The position numbers were made by a program, and so were the translations under genes. This document shows positions 32,505 to 41,865 of a stretch of DNA of 64,000 nucleotides, piece by piece. This DNA comes from DATHTS01 sp041940425 (GTDB lineage Bacteria; Acidobacteriota; Blastocatellia; Pyrinomonadales; Pyrinomonadaceae), in assembly GCA_041940425.1 (NCBI GenBank), contig JBGTSF010000021.1, positions 1 to 64,000 of the forward strand. Direction: 5' to 3'. Numbering within the stretch: position 1 is the stretch's first letter; every line of letters starts with the position of its first letter. The notes beneath the pieces were generated by a model, which had not been told where the DNA came from, ran no database searches, and was given only the letters and a program-made list of their open reading frames with translations.

Positions 32505-33044
32505 TTACGATTCTTTCTTAAACGGAAGCGGCGGCGGTTCTTCGCCTTCCGGCGGATACGAACGGTTGATGCTCTCGTAGATTCCGATGATCTGAGCGAT
32601 CCATTTTTTCGCTTCCTCGTTTGCCGGATCGAGTTTCAGAGCCTTGCGGTAATCACCGAGCGCGGAAGCGTATTGCCGCGCGTCGGTCAAAGCGATGCCG
32701 CGTTTGACGTAGGCTTCGGCGAGCGATTTTTTCAGATTTTCGTCTTTCGGATTCGATTTCAGTTTGCTTTCCGCCTGTTTGATTTCCGCATCGAATTCGG
32801 TCGTGTCAATCGGATTTCCGCTCTGCGTCCATTTGGTTTTTGTTTCGGATTTTTGAACGACCGAGCCGTTCATGTCGGGCGATTGCGCGTTACTTACATT
32901 TTGCGAATGACTCGAAACGGTCGAGAGTTCGTCCGTTTTCTGCGCCGGAACATTCGCGTTTGAAGTTTGCTGAACTTTGGTCGGCGCGTCATTACAGCCG
33001 ATCAAAAATAAAAAACCAATAATTAAAACTGCGCTTCTTTTCAT
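32505..33044 (-). CDS. TPR lipoprotein in the dikinase operon
   Basis: 179 residues; lipobox LIGC (Cys17). After a Ser/Thr/Gln-rich linker come two to three TPR units (about 90-160: EIKQAESKLKSNPKDENLKK, ALGDYRKALKLDPANEEAKK). The C-terminus is proline-rich. It starts 5 bases after the dikinase stop, so the two are almost certainly co-transcribed and may act together in the periplasm. No enzyme motif. Confidence 0.78.
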   Translation of the reverse strand: MKRSAVLIIGFLFLIGCNDAPTKVQQTSNANVPAQKTDELSTVSSHSQNVSNAQSPDMNGSVVQKSETKTKWTQSGNPIDTTEFDAEIKQAESKLKSNPKDENLKKSLAEAYVKRGIALTDARQYASALGDYRKALKLDPANEEAKKWIAQIIGIYESINRSYPPEGEEPPPLPFKKES

Positions 33045-33049
33045 AAAAT

Positions 33050-35002
33050 TTAATCAATATACGGTCGTGCCTGCACGACGTAAATAATGCCGTTTAGAAT
33101 TCCGAACTCGATGTCCTGTTCCTTTTTGCCGCCGAACGCGCGTTTGATACTCGTCGCCGCGCGCGCCAGCGAACGCGCCTGCAGATCGCTTAAGACTCTT
33201 TTCGTCGCGCTTCTCGCGCATTCGTCGGGCATTTCTTTCAGATCGCCTTTTTCGTCAAAACGAAACGAATTTTTTTGATCCGATAGCGTCATCACGACGA
33301 CCGAATTGGATTTCGGATTGACGAGAATCTGTTCGGGAATTCCCGAATTTTCGACAACTTTAGAATTATGACCGCAGACCGAACTGATATAAACCGCGTT
33401 CTTATTTTCGCGGTCGAACGGGTCTTTCGTGATCATCACGCCGCCTTTCTGCATGTCAATTCCGACCTGAATCAAAGCGGACATATACACATCCGTTTGA
33501 CTGACATAATTTCTGACACGCGCCTCATACGCCTCGAATTTCCAGAGCGAAGCCCAGACCTTTTTGACCGCTTCGATCAATTTTTCTTCCGTCTTGACGT
33601 TCGGCACGCTCGAATAAAGTCCCGCGCCGGAAAAATTCGGCAGGTCTTCGGCGTTTGACGAACTGCGGACAAAAACCGCGCGACCGCCGAGCTGTGTTTT
33701 CCAAAAGCGAACGATTTCCTTTTTCAATGTTTCATCGAATTTCCCGTTCTGAATCTCGGCGCGAAAATCTTCGAGCCGCTGGCGGCGATAGCGCGGATTG
33801 TGAACAAAATCGTTATCGTATTCGAAAGATTCGATGGTCGCCTGCAATTTGTTGTCTTTTATAAATTTGTCATACCAGTGAAACGGCACGGTAAAACCGT
33901 CGGGAACGACGATGCCGCGAATCCGCGCGTTCATCATCTCGCCCAGGTTAGCCGATTTCGAACCGTAGATCACGCTGTCTTTCGCTCTCATCTGTTTGAG
34001 TCCGGCGAGTTTTTTGATTTCCAGATTAACGGGCGGAACCTGCCGCTTTTCGACCGGAATTTCCGGCTTGTTTTCATCTACAATATCTACAATTCTTTTC
34101 AAATCGAAATTCGAAAGATTCGCATCGAGTTTCACCCACCAGGTGTCGTATTCCTTGAAAAGTTTATCGGCATCTTTGATATAAACATTCGGAATGTCCC
34201 AGCCTTTCGCCAGGATGTTGATGTGGGATAGAGGCGACGACGGTTTTGTAACGATAATTCCGCGAACGGGCGGAAGACTCATCGGCAGTTCGTTCAAAAC
34301 AATAATTTCATTACTGCCGATTTCCACCGTGTCGTCGAGTTTGTCAATAATGTGAAGCCGACCGACCGATGCGCCTGTATTCAATGCCAGATAATCCTGA
34401 TTTTTTGAAATGTCGCTCTGCAAAACGCGCTCGATTCCGAGACCGGCGGAAGCGTCTTCCTGACGGATCGAATTCGGTTTGTAGGCGACGGGCTCATAGA
34501 AATTTTTGTTGATCGCGTCGTTGGCGAGTTTTATTAGTTCCGCAGAAGCGAGATCGCCTTCCCACAATTCCCACGTAAATTTTTCGACCGCTTTCTGCCA
34601 CGCGATTGTGCCGACGATAAACCGCCGATCCTGGTCAATATAGATCGGTTTGAAAACATCCGCGCCGCGCGGAACGAGATAACGCGCCAGCAGAAAATCT
34701 TTGTGATAACGGTATTTTTGCGAGTTGACGAAATAGATTTTGTTTTTATCGCGCCGGTCAACAATAAACATCGCGTGCGGAAGTTCGAACGGCGTGTCTT
34801 TGTGATAAACACGCGCGATCAGATCGAAATCTTCGCGCGAAGCGATTTTCGCCAGCGAACTTTTATTCGAATCCGGCGTTTTCGACATCGCGCCGTCGGG
34901 TTCGCGCGTCGGCGAAGGTTTTCGCGCCAACTGACCGAAAACGGAATTCGAGAAAAGCACACTTGCAATCAGTATAAATATTGAGAATCTAAATACCTTC
35001 AT
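33050..35002 (-). CDS. Exported PPDK/PEP-synthase-like dikinase, swapped domain order
   Basis: 650 residues. Signal peptide 1-24 (FILIASVLFSNSVFGQ). Phosphohistidine domain about 235-300 with SSPLSHINILAKGWDIPNV (His260), followed by the ATP-grasp/PPDK N-terminal domain 345-650: GSKSANLGEM, VPDGFTVP, FVRSSSNAEDLPNFSG, GGVMITKDPF and the final DIEFGI...VVQARPY. In PEP synthase and PPDK the His domain follows the ATP-grasp; here it precedes it, the order known from plant alpha-glucan water dikinase. No PEP/pyruvate TIM barrel. The family transfers the beta phosphate of ATP through His to an acceptor; how ATP would reach an exported enzyme is unclear. First gene of a tight set with the TPR lipoprotein. 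Confidence 0.82.
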   Translation of the reverse strand: MKVFRFSIFILIASVLFSNSVFGQLARKPSPTREPDGAMSKTPDSNKSSLAKIASREDFDLIARVYHKDTPFELPHAMFIVDRRDKNKIYFVNSQKYRYHKDFLLARYLVPRGADVFKPIYIDQDRRFIVGTIAWQKAVEKFTWELWEGDLASAELIKLANDAINKNFYEPVAYKPNSIRQEDASAGLGIERVLQSDISKNQDYLALNTGASVGRLHIIDKLDDTVEIGSNEIIVLNELPMSLPPVRGIIVTKPSSPLSHINILAKGWDIPNVYIKDADKLFKEYDTWWVKLDANLSNFDLKRIVDIVDENKPEIPVEKRQVPPVNLEIKKLAGLKQMRAKDSVIYGSKSANLGEMMNARIRGIVVPDGFTVPFHWYDKFIKDNKLQATIESFEYDNDFVHNPRYRRQRLEDFRAEIQNGKFDETLKKEIVRFWKTQLGGRAVFVRSSSNAEDLPNFSGAGLYSSVPNVKTEEKLIEAVKKVWASLWKFEAYEARVRNYVSQTDVYMSALIQVGIDMQKGGVMITKDPFDRENKNAVYISSVCGHNSKVVENSGIPEQILVNPKSNSVVVMTLSDQKNSFRFDEKGDLKEMPDECARSATKRVLSDLQARSLARAATSIKRAFGGKKEQDIEFGILNGIIYVVQARPYID

Positions 35003-35063
35003 ATCTAAATTTTTTCTATTTGAATCAAATTGGATTATATCAAAAACTATTTAACCGCTGAAA

Positions 35064-36317
35064 TTACAGAACCGATTCGATCGCGTCGCAAGCCGTTTCG
35101 GTACCGTTTTCCGCCTTTACGATGCGGGCGGCTTCGGCGGCGTTTGATTTGTAATTTTTCGCGTTCAGTAATTTCTTGAGTTTCCGCGCCGCCGTTTCCG
35201 CCGTATATTTATCTCTGCCGATCACTTCGGCGACCCCGGCGCGGCGGCAGCGTTCGGCATTGTCGGGCTGATCGTGGCTGAAAGGCATTATCAGGTGCGG
35301 AACACCGGCGCGAAGAACCTGCGCGGTCGTTCCGGCTCCGCCCTGATGCACGACCGCTCCGGCACGCGGAAAAATTTCGGAATAGGGCGCGTAATCGAAT
35401 CCGGCGATTTTCTCATCCGTAATTTTCGGCGGTGTGTTGTAAACGCCGTAAATCAAGACAGCACGGACATCTAAAATCTGTGCCGCGCGCGCGCTTTCTT
35501 CAAAAAAATCCCGCGCGTCCATCACCGCCGCGCTGCCCAATGTAAAAACTACGGGCGGCTCGCCCGCATCGAGAAACTCAGCTAAACCTTCGGGCATTTT
35601 TCCCAAATCATCTTTGCCGTCGTAAAAGCAAAAACCGGTTTGCAAAGTCGGCGAATGCCAATCGGGCTGCGGAACGCCGAGGACTTTGGAAAAAAGCGCG
35701 AGATGCAGAAGGTCGGAATATTTATCGTCAAAGATCGGGTCGTGATCTTCGTCCAGACCCAATTCGCGGCGGAATTTTTTATACGGCTGATACCAATTTT
35801 GAATTGTTCCGCGCATAAAATTAAAAACCGTTTCGTGAAACCCGGCAGGCATAAAACGAAAGTTTTTATACCACTGCGCGACGGGCGGCAGCGGCGGATC
35901 GTGCGAAGAAAGAAACGAGATCGGCGCCAGCGAAGTCGAAATCCATTTCACATTCGTTTTTTCGACAACCGATTTTGCCGCGTAAACGATCTCGCCCGTG
36001 ATGAGCAGATCCGCGCCTTTTACGGCTCGCATCATATCTTCGAACATCGGCTTGAGATTCGGCATTATCAATTTTTTTATGATCTTTTCCGTTCCCGTTT
36101 TCGCATCCATCAATTCGCGGGCAAGTTCGCGGTTTTCGGGATTAAGGTCAGGGCGAAGCGGCGCGAATTCGAATCCGAGCGATTCGATCTTTTCGCGGTA
36201 AAACTCCATTAAATTAAAAGTGATTTCGTGTCCGCGCCGCCGGAGTTCGATGCCGAGCGCGATTTTCGGGTGAATGTCGCCGAGTGAGCCGAAAGTCGAA
36301 AGAACGATTTTTGCCAT
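35064..36317 (-). CDS. GT1-family (UGT-like) glycosyltransferase
   Basis: 417-residue GT-B enzyme that moves a sugar from a nucleotide diphosphate donor to a small or lipid acceptor. N-terminal FGSLGDIHPKIALGIELRRRG is typical of MGT/RhlB-like members; the donor-binding end is HQGGAGTTAQVLRAGVPHLI with FSHDQPDNAERC. No membrane helix. It sits 61 bases upstream of the dikinase gene on the same strand and could belong to that operon. Donor and acceptor cannot be read. Confidence 0.88.
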   Translation of the reverse strand: MAKIVLSTFGSLGDIHPKIALGIELRRRGHEITFNLMEFYREKIESLGFEFAPLRPDLNPENRELARELMDAKTGTEKIIKKLIMPNLKPMFEDMMRAVKGADLLITGEIVYAAKSVVEKTNVKWISTSLAPISFLSSHDPPLPPVAQWYKNFRFMPAGFHETVFNFMRGTIQNWYQPYKKFRRELGLDEDHDPIFDDKYSDLLHLALFSKVLGVPQPDWHSPTLQTGFCFYDGKDDLGKMPEGLAEFLDAGEPPVVFTLGSAAVMDARDFFEESARAAQILDVRAVLIYGVYNTPPKITDEKIAGFDYAPYSEIFPRAGAVVHQGGAGTTAQVLRAGVPHLIMPFSHDQPDNAERCRRAGVAEVIGRDKYTAETAARKLKKLLNAKNYKSNAAEAARIVKAENGTETACDAIESVL

Positions 36318-36385
36318 AGAAAGTTTTTAGCGAGAATAAATATATTTAAACCGTAAAACTTTCTATATTATTTTTGCAAACGCAA

Positions 36386-37255
36386 TTACTTTTTCTCAAA
36401 AACAAACTCGTTACAGCCCAAGCCCGCGCCGCCGGATTTTATTTTTTGTAAGGTAAAACCTTTGGCTTTGTAAAACTCGAAAATCTCGTCAACCGTAGCG
36501 ACCTCATACGGAAAACCGCCGACCCAATCAATGATGTCGTGCCAGCGATTCATCCCGCGCCCGTTGCGGTAATTTTTCCAGTAAGAAATGTAACCGAGGG
36601 GTTTTCCTTTGAGCGCGAAATTTAAAAAACGTTTCGCTTCGTCGGGAAAGATCGCCGCGACGGCAAACGGCGATTTGAGAAAATTCGGCAAACGGCAATA
36701 CGTTTTTTTTATCCAATGCCAGCGCGCCGCCTGACTTCCGGTGTCGTTGTAAATGGCGATAAAAAGTTTGCCGCCCGTTTTGACGGCAAGCGAAGCATTT
36801 TCCAAGCCTTTCCACATCTCGCCCGTGTGATGCAGAACGCCCCACGAATAAACGATGTCGAATTTTCCCAAGCTTTCAACATAATTTTTATCCAATGCCG
36901 AACCTTGTTCGATTGTCCAATCGGCATCGCCGTCAAAAAATCTTCGTTTTAGTTCCTTCGTGCAGGCGTAGGAATTCGAATCGAAATCGAATGAAAAAAC
37001 CTTCGCGCCGAGCCGCCGCGCCGCGAGCGAAAACAGCCCGCTGCCCGAACCGATGTCGAGAAATGTTTTGCCCGCGAGCGTTTCCGCTTCGAGCATTTCG
37101 CGTAAAGATTCTTCCGCCTTGAAGATGCGCTCTTCCGAAAGATGCGCTAAAAATGCGCTCCAGTTTTTGCCGAACTCGAAACGCTCGCCGCTTTCGACTT
37201 CCTTCCGGTGCTGTTGTGCAATGTCCTGCGTCTCGATTGCCGCCACGTTGTTCAT
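36386..37255 (-). CDS. Class I SAM-dependent methyltransferase
   Basis: 289 residues from ATG 37255 (MNNVAAIETQD); an in-frame upstream start at 37282 adds nine residues. Motif I is KTFLDIGSGSGLFSLAA, motif post-I VFSFDFDSN, and motif IV FDIVYSWGVLHHTG as in UbiE/Coq5-like enzymes. The long C-terminal part (KKTYCRLPNFLKSPFAVAA ... MNRWHDIIDWVGG) is typical for a group found near glycan and lipid genes. Substrate unknown. Confidence 0.85.
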   Translation of the reverse strand: MNNVAAIETQDIAQQHRKEVESGERFEFGKNWSAFLAHLSEERIFKAEESLREMLEAETLAGKTFLDIGSGSGLFSLAARRLGAKVFSFDFDSNSYACTKELKRRFFDGDADWTIEQGSALDKNYVESLGKFDIVYSWGVLHHTGEMWKGLENASLAVKTGGKLFIAIYNDTGSQAARWHWIKKTYCRLPNFLKSPFAVAAIFPDEAKRFLNFALKGKPLGYISYWKNYRNGRGMNRWHDIIDWVGGFPYEVATVDEIFEFYKAKGFTLQKIKSGGAGLGCNEFVFEKK

Positions 37256-37359
37256 TATTGTTCGCCCCGCACGAATTTTCAAATAAATGATACGCGTAAT
37301 AATTTGCGATTTTCATTTAATAAATAAACTTTCGGATTTCTCGGTATTGCGGCGGTTGT

Positions 37360-38514
37360 CTAGTAGTATTTGAATTCGAGCGGTCGAAACGTATGCGCCT
37401 CGAAAATTATTTCCGTCTGTTTCGGTTTTTGAACATAATTGACGGTGTTCAAAAGAAGCGTTTCGGCGACCTTTGTTTTGCCGATCTCGAAAAACGGCAG
37501 AGTCGTTTCGGCGACGATGTAATTTTTTCCGTCCCATTCAAAACTCAGATTATTTTCGAGCGGAAAGTTTCCTTGCGGAACGGCGACCGTGATGTGGCTC
37601 GGACAATACAGCAGAATATAATCTTCGCCGATCTGCTCCAAAAACGAAGCCATCAGAATCGTTTTATTACTGCAATCGGATTGTCTGGTCATCAAAACTT
37701 CGTTCGGTCGTTTCAAGGTTTCCGAAGTCCCGAGAGCCTCGCGGTAATCGTATTCGATCTGCGTGGTAACGAAATCGAGAAGTTTTTGAATTTTCTGTTC
37801 GCGCGTAAGATTTTCCGCTTGTTCTCCGAGGATTTGCGCGACAAATCTTTTCAGACTCGGTTCGTCAGGTTTAGCGACCATCGCGCCGTGATTGCCGAAC
37901 AGGATCGCTTTGCCGTCAATCTCCGGGTTGGTCGTCGCCGCTATGCGCCCGCCGTAAACCTGCTTGTTTTCGGCAAAACCGAGCAGTTCGCTCATACTCA
38001 ATTTATAAGTCAGATTCTGATACGGAAACTCGAATTCGGCATCGGGGTCGAATTTTAAATTTTCGAGTTTGGTTTTGAAAAAATATCCGGTTTCGGGAGT
38101 TTTTCTCAGCGAAAGCCCGTCGAGTTTGAATTTCTCGCCCGCGATTTCGGCAAGCGTGATCTTCTGGCGGTCAACAATAAATCGGTCAATCGCGTCGTTA
38201 AATTCCCGTTCGCCCGATTCCGGTGCGGAAAAATAGATTTCCTTTTTGTCGAGATAATATCTCTGCACGCGCACGTTTCCCAAAACCTGCCGGCGAAACT
38301 CGTCGCCCGAAAACCCGGGCATGGCGAGCAGCATCGTTACCGCATCGCGCGTTTTTATCGCGTTGATCTCGGCTTCGGTTACTTCCGGCTCGAACGTCGC
38401 GTATTTGTAAAAAGCAAAGACCGAACCGAACACGGCGACCGCCAGCACGACAAAGATCACCGTAAATTTGTTAAACGACTTTTCCTGTTTTTCTTCAAAA
38501 AGTGAGTTGGACAT
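37360..38514 (-). CDS. Membrane-anchored transglutaminase-like protein
   Basis: 384 residues; membrane helix about 17-38, rest probably periplasmic. Catalytic-looking Cys in QSDCSNKTILMASF and His in YCPSHITVAVP fit the transglutaminase/protease core; the third residue is likely in ETTLPF instead of a clear Asp. The N-terminal part (60-200) has no recognised motif. Members crosslink or cleave peptides, or are inactive. Divergent from the gene at 38626. Confidence 0.72.
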   Translation of the reverse strand: MSNSLFEEKQEKSFNKFTVIFVVLAVAVFGSVFAFYKYATFEPEVTEAEINAIKTRDAVTMLLAMPGFSGDEFRRQVLGNVRVQRYYLDKKEIYFSAPESGEREFNDAIDRFIVDRQKITLAEIAGEKFKLDGLSLRKTPETGYFFKTKLENLKFDPDAEFEFPYQNLTYKLSMSELLGFAENKQVYGGRIAATTNPEIDGKAILFGNHGAMVAKPDEPSLKRFVAQILGEQAENLTREQKIQKLLDFVTTQIEYDYREALGTSETLKRPNEVLMTRQSDCSNKTILMASFLEQIGEDYILLYCPSHITVAVPQGNFPLENNLSFEWDGKNYIVAETTLPFFEIGKTKVAETLLLNTVNYVQKPKQTEIIFEAHTFRPLEFKYY

Positions 38515-38625
38515 TTTATTTTACTTTCCGGGTTTTAAGTTTGAACGATTATGCCAGAATTCTTTGAACTCGCCAAGAATAATTGTAAAATCAATTGAAA
38601 ATTCGCTTCTTTAGAGTAAAAAAAG

Positions 38626-39153
38626 ATGAAATATGTTGCCTTTCTGCGCGGCATCAATGTCGTCGGGAAAAATAAAATCGAGATGAAACGTCTGCGCGAA
38701 ATGTTTGACGCGCTCGGTTTTGAAAATGTTAAAACCTATATCAACAGCGGCAATGTGATCTTTGAAACGCGGAAAACGGATGATAAAAAACTTTCCGAAA
38801 AGATCGAAAAGGCAATTGAAAAAGAATTGGCTTTGAATATCAAAACGATGGTGCGTTCCGTCGCGGAAATCGAAGAGATCATCGAAAACAATCCGTTTGA
38901 CGGCGAGTTTGAAAATCACAAAGAAATGCACGTTTTATTCACGGACGAGGAAATGCCGGAAGAAAAACGCGCCGATCTGATCGGACACAACCACGAGAAC
39001 GAAAAATTCGCCGTGCGCGGGCGTGAGATATTCTGTCTTCTGCGAATCAATTTTACAGACAGTCTTCTCGGAAAAGACTACATCGGCAAAAAACTGAAAA
39101 TCTCCGCCACCGCGAGAAATTGGCGAACGGTCAATAAAGTTTTAGAATTATAA
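38626..39153 (+). CDS. DUF1697 protein
   Basis: 175 residues, full family length: N-terminal YVAFLRGINVVGKNKIEM and KTYINSGNVIFET are the DUF1697 hallmarks, repeated as a ferredoxin-like fold. Cytosolic; no function known for the family. Ends 3 bases before the dioxygenase ATG, so both are likely on one transcript. Confidence 0.9.
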   Translation: MKYVAFLRGINVVGKNKIEMKRLREMFDALGFENVKTYINSGNVIFETRKTDDKKLSEKIEKAIEKELALNIKTMVRSVAEIEEIIENNPFDGEFENHKEMHVLFTDEEMPEEKRADLIGHNHENEKFAVRGREIFCLLRINFTDSLLGKDYIGKKLKISATARNWRTVNKVLEL

Positions 39154-39156
39154 ATT

Positions 39157-39681
39157 ATGCCGATACAGAAACCTTTTAATTTGCAGAAATGGATTGACGA
39201 GCATCGCCATCTTTTAAAACCGCCGGTCGGAAATCAATGCGCCTACGACGCGGAAGATTTTATCGTGATGGTCGTCGGCGGACCGAATTCGCGGAAAGAT
39301 TACCACTGGGACGAAGGCGAGGAATTTTTCTACCAGCTCGAAGGCGACATCACCGTCAAAGTTCAGGAAGACGGCAAAGCCGTAGATGTTCCCGTCCGCG
39401 AAGGCGAAATTTTTTTATTGCCGCCGCGAGTTCCGCACAATCCGGTGCGCGGCGCGAACACGGTCGGTCTGGTCATCGAACGCAAAAGACGCGAGGGCGA
39501 AAAAGACGGTCTGATGTGGTTTTGCGAAAACTGCAACAACAAACTCTACGAAGAATATTTTGAGCTTGAAGACATCACGACGCAGTTTCAAGGCGTTTTC
39601 AAACGCTTTTACGAAAACGAAAACCTGCGAACCTGCGACAATTGCGGAACTGTAATGCAATCACCGCCGGTTGTGAGTTAA
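39157..39681 (+). CDS. nbaC: 3-hydroxyanthranilate 3,4-dioxygenase
   Basis: Opens the ring of 3-hydroxyanthranilate with O2 to 2-amino-3-carboxymuconate semialdehyde. 174 residues, bacterial length. Cupin iron ligands are in DYHWDEGEEFFYQLEG (His, Glu) and PPRVPHNPVR (second His); Glu in VIERKRREGE is the substrate-binding acid. The C-terminal rubredoxin-like site has CENC and CDNC. The decarboxylase for its product is at 46778, with unrelated genes in between. Confidence 0.96.
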   Translation: MPIQKPFNLQKWIDEHRHLLKPPVGNQCAYDAEDFIVMVVGGPNSRKDYHWDEGEEFFYQLEGDITVKVQEDGKAVDVPVREGEIFLLPPRVPHNPVRGANTVGLVIERKRREGEKDGLMWFCENCNNKLYEEYFELEDITTQFQGVFKRFYENENLRTCDNCGTVMQSPPVVS

Positions 39682-39691
39682 ACAAAAATGT

Positions 39692-41410
39692 ATGGTAATT
39701 AAATCTGAAACAGATTCGGAACGTATTAAGCGAATTATTGCTGAGGTTGAAGAAATTATCACAACAACTGGAGAACATCCCGATTATGAGTTAAAGAGAA
39801 GTTGGCTTTGGAATAATCCTTTTCTAAAGGCTGAACTTATAAAAGATTTTCAATCAATTGCAAATTCATCTATTCCTCAAGGTAAAGATAAATTTATAAT
39901 TATCGGAGCAGATGAAAAAACAAAAAGAATTGATGGCTGTAATCATTCAGATTACGATGAGGCATCAATTCGACAACTCCTTGAAACATATTTAGATTCT
40001 GTTCCTGATTATGAGATTCTTTATCCAAAATCAAAAGACGGCATAGATTTCGTCGTTATACGAATTCCATATCAGCCTCGTAAGCCTTTCATCATCAAAT
40101 TACACATAGCAGATGGTAAAAAAAAACTCATTACTGAGGGAGAAATTTGGATTAAGCCCAATGGTTCTACTTCAAAAAGAAGAGTTATATCTAAAACCGA
40201 TCTTCTTGAGTTAATTGATAATGAATCTCTTATTTCCAAAGAAGTTGATAGACAATTAGATAGATTAAAAGCAGAAATACGACTAGAAGAACGAACACGG
40301 ATAAGTAATGTAGGATTTGGAGCAGTTCCTTCGCTTACTTCAACAGAAGAAGAATTTGAACTTTATGTCGAACAAATAATTGCTTCAACAGATATAGCAA
40401 GATTCAATGTTTTATTAGAAAAACTGCGAGGTAGATGTGTTGAGTCTTGGGAATTAAAAATTGATAAATCAGAGATTTTAACTCTTGAAGAAATAAATGA
40501 AGAAAAGGAATTATCTTTTATACCTGCAATGCGTCGTTTAGCTTTGTTAGGGATTTTAGTTATTAAGTATGAAGCACCGTTGAAGTGGTTTAATAAAATA
40601 GCTGATTTACTGGTTGATATTTATGATATTTCCGATGAATTGTCATCTGTTTTTCCTTACGAAATTAAACAACAAAAAGCGGAATCTTTAGAAAGTCACT
40701 TAAATAATTATATTCCTGCCCTTGAATCTCTAATGGTTTCTAATCTCCTAATTGGTTATGAAATAAAGAAAAAAAGCAATGTTAAATATTCTTCTGCACT
40801 ATTTCCTAAATTAGTAACGTTCAAATCCAATTCGTTTTATTCTTCAGGCGAACAACAAGTATTTTATCTTTTTTATAGATTTTATGAACAAACTGTTGAC
40901 CGAAGACTTGATTGGTTAATCTTAGAAAGATTTGGTGGCGTTGGAAAAATCCTAAAGTTTTTCGGTAGTGAAAAATCAATGAGAAAAACACTTCTGCAAG
41001 TTTATTGTCTAATTGATTGGTTATCATTCCTCAGTTTTAAAAACTTAACTAATGAATCGCAAACATCAGAATATTTTCATAAAGAATATCCAAATATAAG
41101 CACGGCATTTGTGCCTATTTACACTCGTGATTCGCTAGAAAACATTATGCCTTTAGTAAAGAAAATTTGGGCTGATTTATCCTTGGGAGAGAAAAACTAT
41201 TTTCTTTTAGATTCTGGTTTAGCACAGATTTTTTCAACTTTTACTGTAGAAAAACGAAAACAAATATTTGTAAGATTTTTAATTGAAGCTGAAAGATTGC
41301 ACGCTGAAAGTAGGTCTGCCCAACAGCAATTTACTTTTCCTTTTTATTGGTCTGAAGAAATTAATTCAATAATTCAATCTATTAAAGAATCAAAAGGACA
41401 GATAAAATGA
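39692..41410 (+). CDS. AlbA_2 (Schlafen-like) domain protein, AT-rich
   Basis: 572 residues. N-terminal AlbA_2/Schlafen-type domain about 20-170: DYELKRSWLWN, FIIIGADEKTKRIDG, then VIRIPYQPRKPF and EIWIKPNGSTSKRR. The remaining 400 residues are helical with no recognised motif; near the end RFLIEAERLHAESR is rich in charged helices. AlbA_2 domains bind or cut nucleic acid and often occur in defence genes. Composition is unlike the neighbours: two 60-base lines counted by hand have 18 and 19 G or C, against 29 in the dioxygenase. Its stop overlaps the next ATG (ATGA). It was probably gained by transfer. Confidence 0.72.
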   Translation: MVIKSETDSERIKRIIAEVEEIITTTGEHPDYELKRSWLWNNPFLKAELIKDFQSIANSSIPQGKDKFIIIGADEKTKRIDGCNHSDYDEASIRQLLETYLDSVPDYEILYPKSKDGIDFVVIRIPYQPRKPFIIKLHIADGKKKLITEGEIWIKPNGSTSKRRVISKTDLLELIDNESLISKEVDRQLDRLKAEIRLEERTRISNVGFGAVPSLTSTEEEFELYVEQIIASTDIARFNVLLEKLRGRCVESWELKIDKSEILTLEEINEEKELSFIPAMRRLALLGILVIKYEAPLKWFNKIADLLVDIYDISDELSSVFPYEIKQQKAESLESHLNNYIPALESLMVSNLLIGYEIKKKSNVKYSSALFPKLVTFKSNSFYSSGEQQVFYLFYRFYEQTVDRRLDWLILERFGGVGKILKFFGSEKSMRKTLLQVYCLIDWLSFLSFKNLTNESQTSEYFHKEYPNISTAFVPIYTRDSLENIMPLVKKIWADLSLGEKNYFLLDSGLAQIFSTFTVEKRKQIFVRFLIEAERLHAESRSAQQQFTFPFYWSEEINSIIQSIKESKGQIK

Positions 41411-41865
41411 CAACGCTTTTAGATGAATTGTCAAACATAATTTCCGCTCTGAATGAAAACGAAATCGAATACGCGGTGTGCGGCGGGCTTTCGATGGCGA
41501 TTCATGGTTTTGTAAGGGCAACTGTAGATATTGATATTTTGATTCGCCCGGAATATTTGGAAAAAGCGTATGAGATTGCCGAAACAAATGGTTTTGACAT
41601 TCGCGGACTGGACGTTTCGTTTAAAGAACGTGCCGTCGAAATCCGGCGCGTTTCTAAAATTGACGATTCGGGCGAAGTGCTTTCGCTCGATTTTTTGCTT
41701 GTTACGCCGCAGACGGAAGACGTTTGGCAGACGCGCGAAGAGATTGATTTTCTCGGAAATAAATTGTCGGTCGTTTCGCGTGAAGGCTTGATAAAAATGA
41801 AGCGTCTGGCGGGCAGACCGCAGGATTTGGCGGACATCGAGAGGCTGGAAAATGAAGAAAGTTGA
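41407..41865 (+). CDS. Nucleotidyltransferase-fold protein, MNT/AbiEii-like
   Basis: 152 residues. The nucleotidyltransferase core is GGLSMAIHGFVRATVDIDIL (GG ... DxD) near residues 23-42, and LDFLLVTPQTEDVW holds the third strand. Similar stand-alone proteins are toxin or antitoxin components. Translation is coupled to the AlbA_2 gene by a 4-base overlap and to the small gene behind it by 14 bases. Base composition is like the rest of the genome, unlike the AlbA_2 gene. Confidence 0.82.
   Translation: MTTLLDELSNIISALNENEIEYAVCGGLSMAIHGFVRATVDIDILIRPEYLEKAYEIAETNGFDIRGLDVSFKERAVEIRRVSKIDDSGEVLSLDFLLVTPQTEDVWQTREEIDFLGNKLSVVSREGLIKMKRLAGRPQDLADIERLENEES

Noticed and set aside
35640..36212. 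190-codon plus-strand frame
   Set aside because: Antisense to the GT1 gene, Arg/Phe-rich, no recognisable domain.
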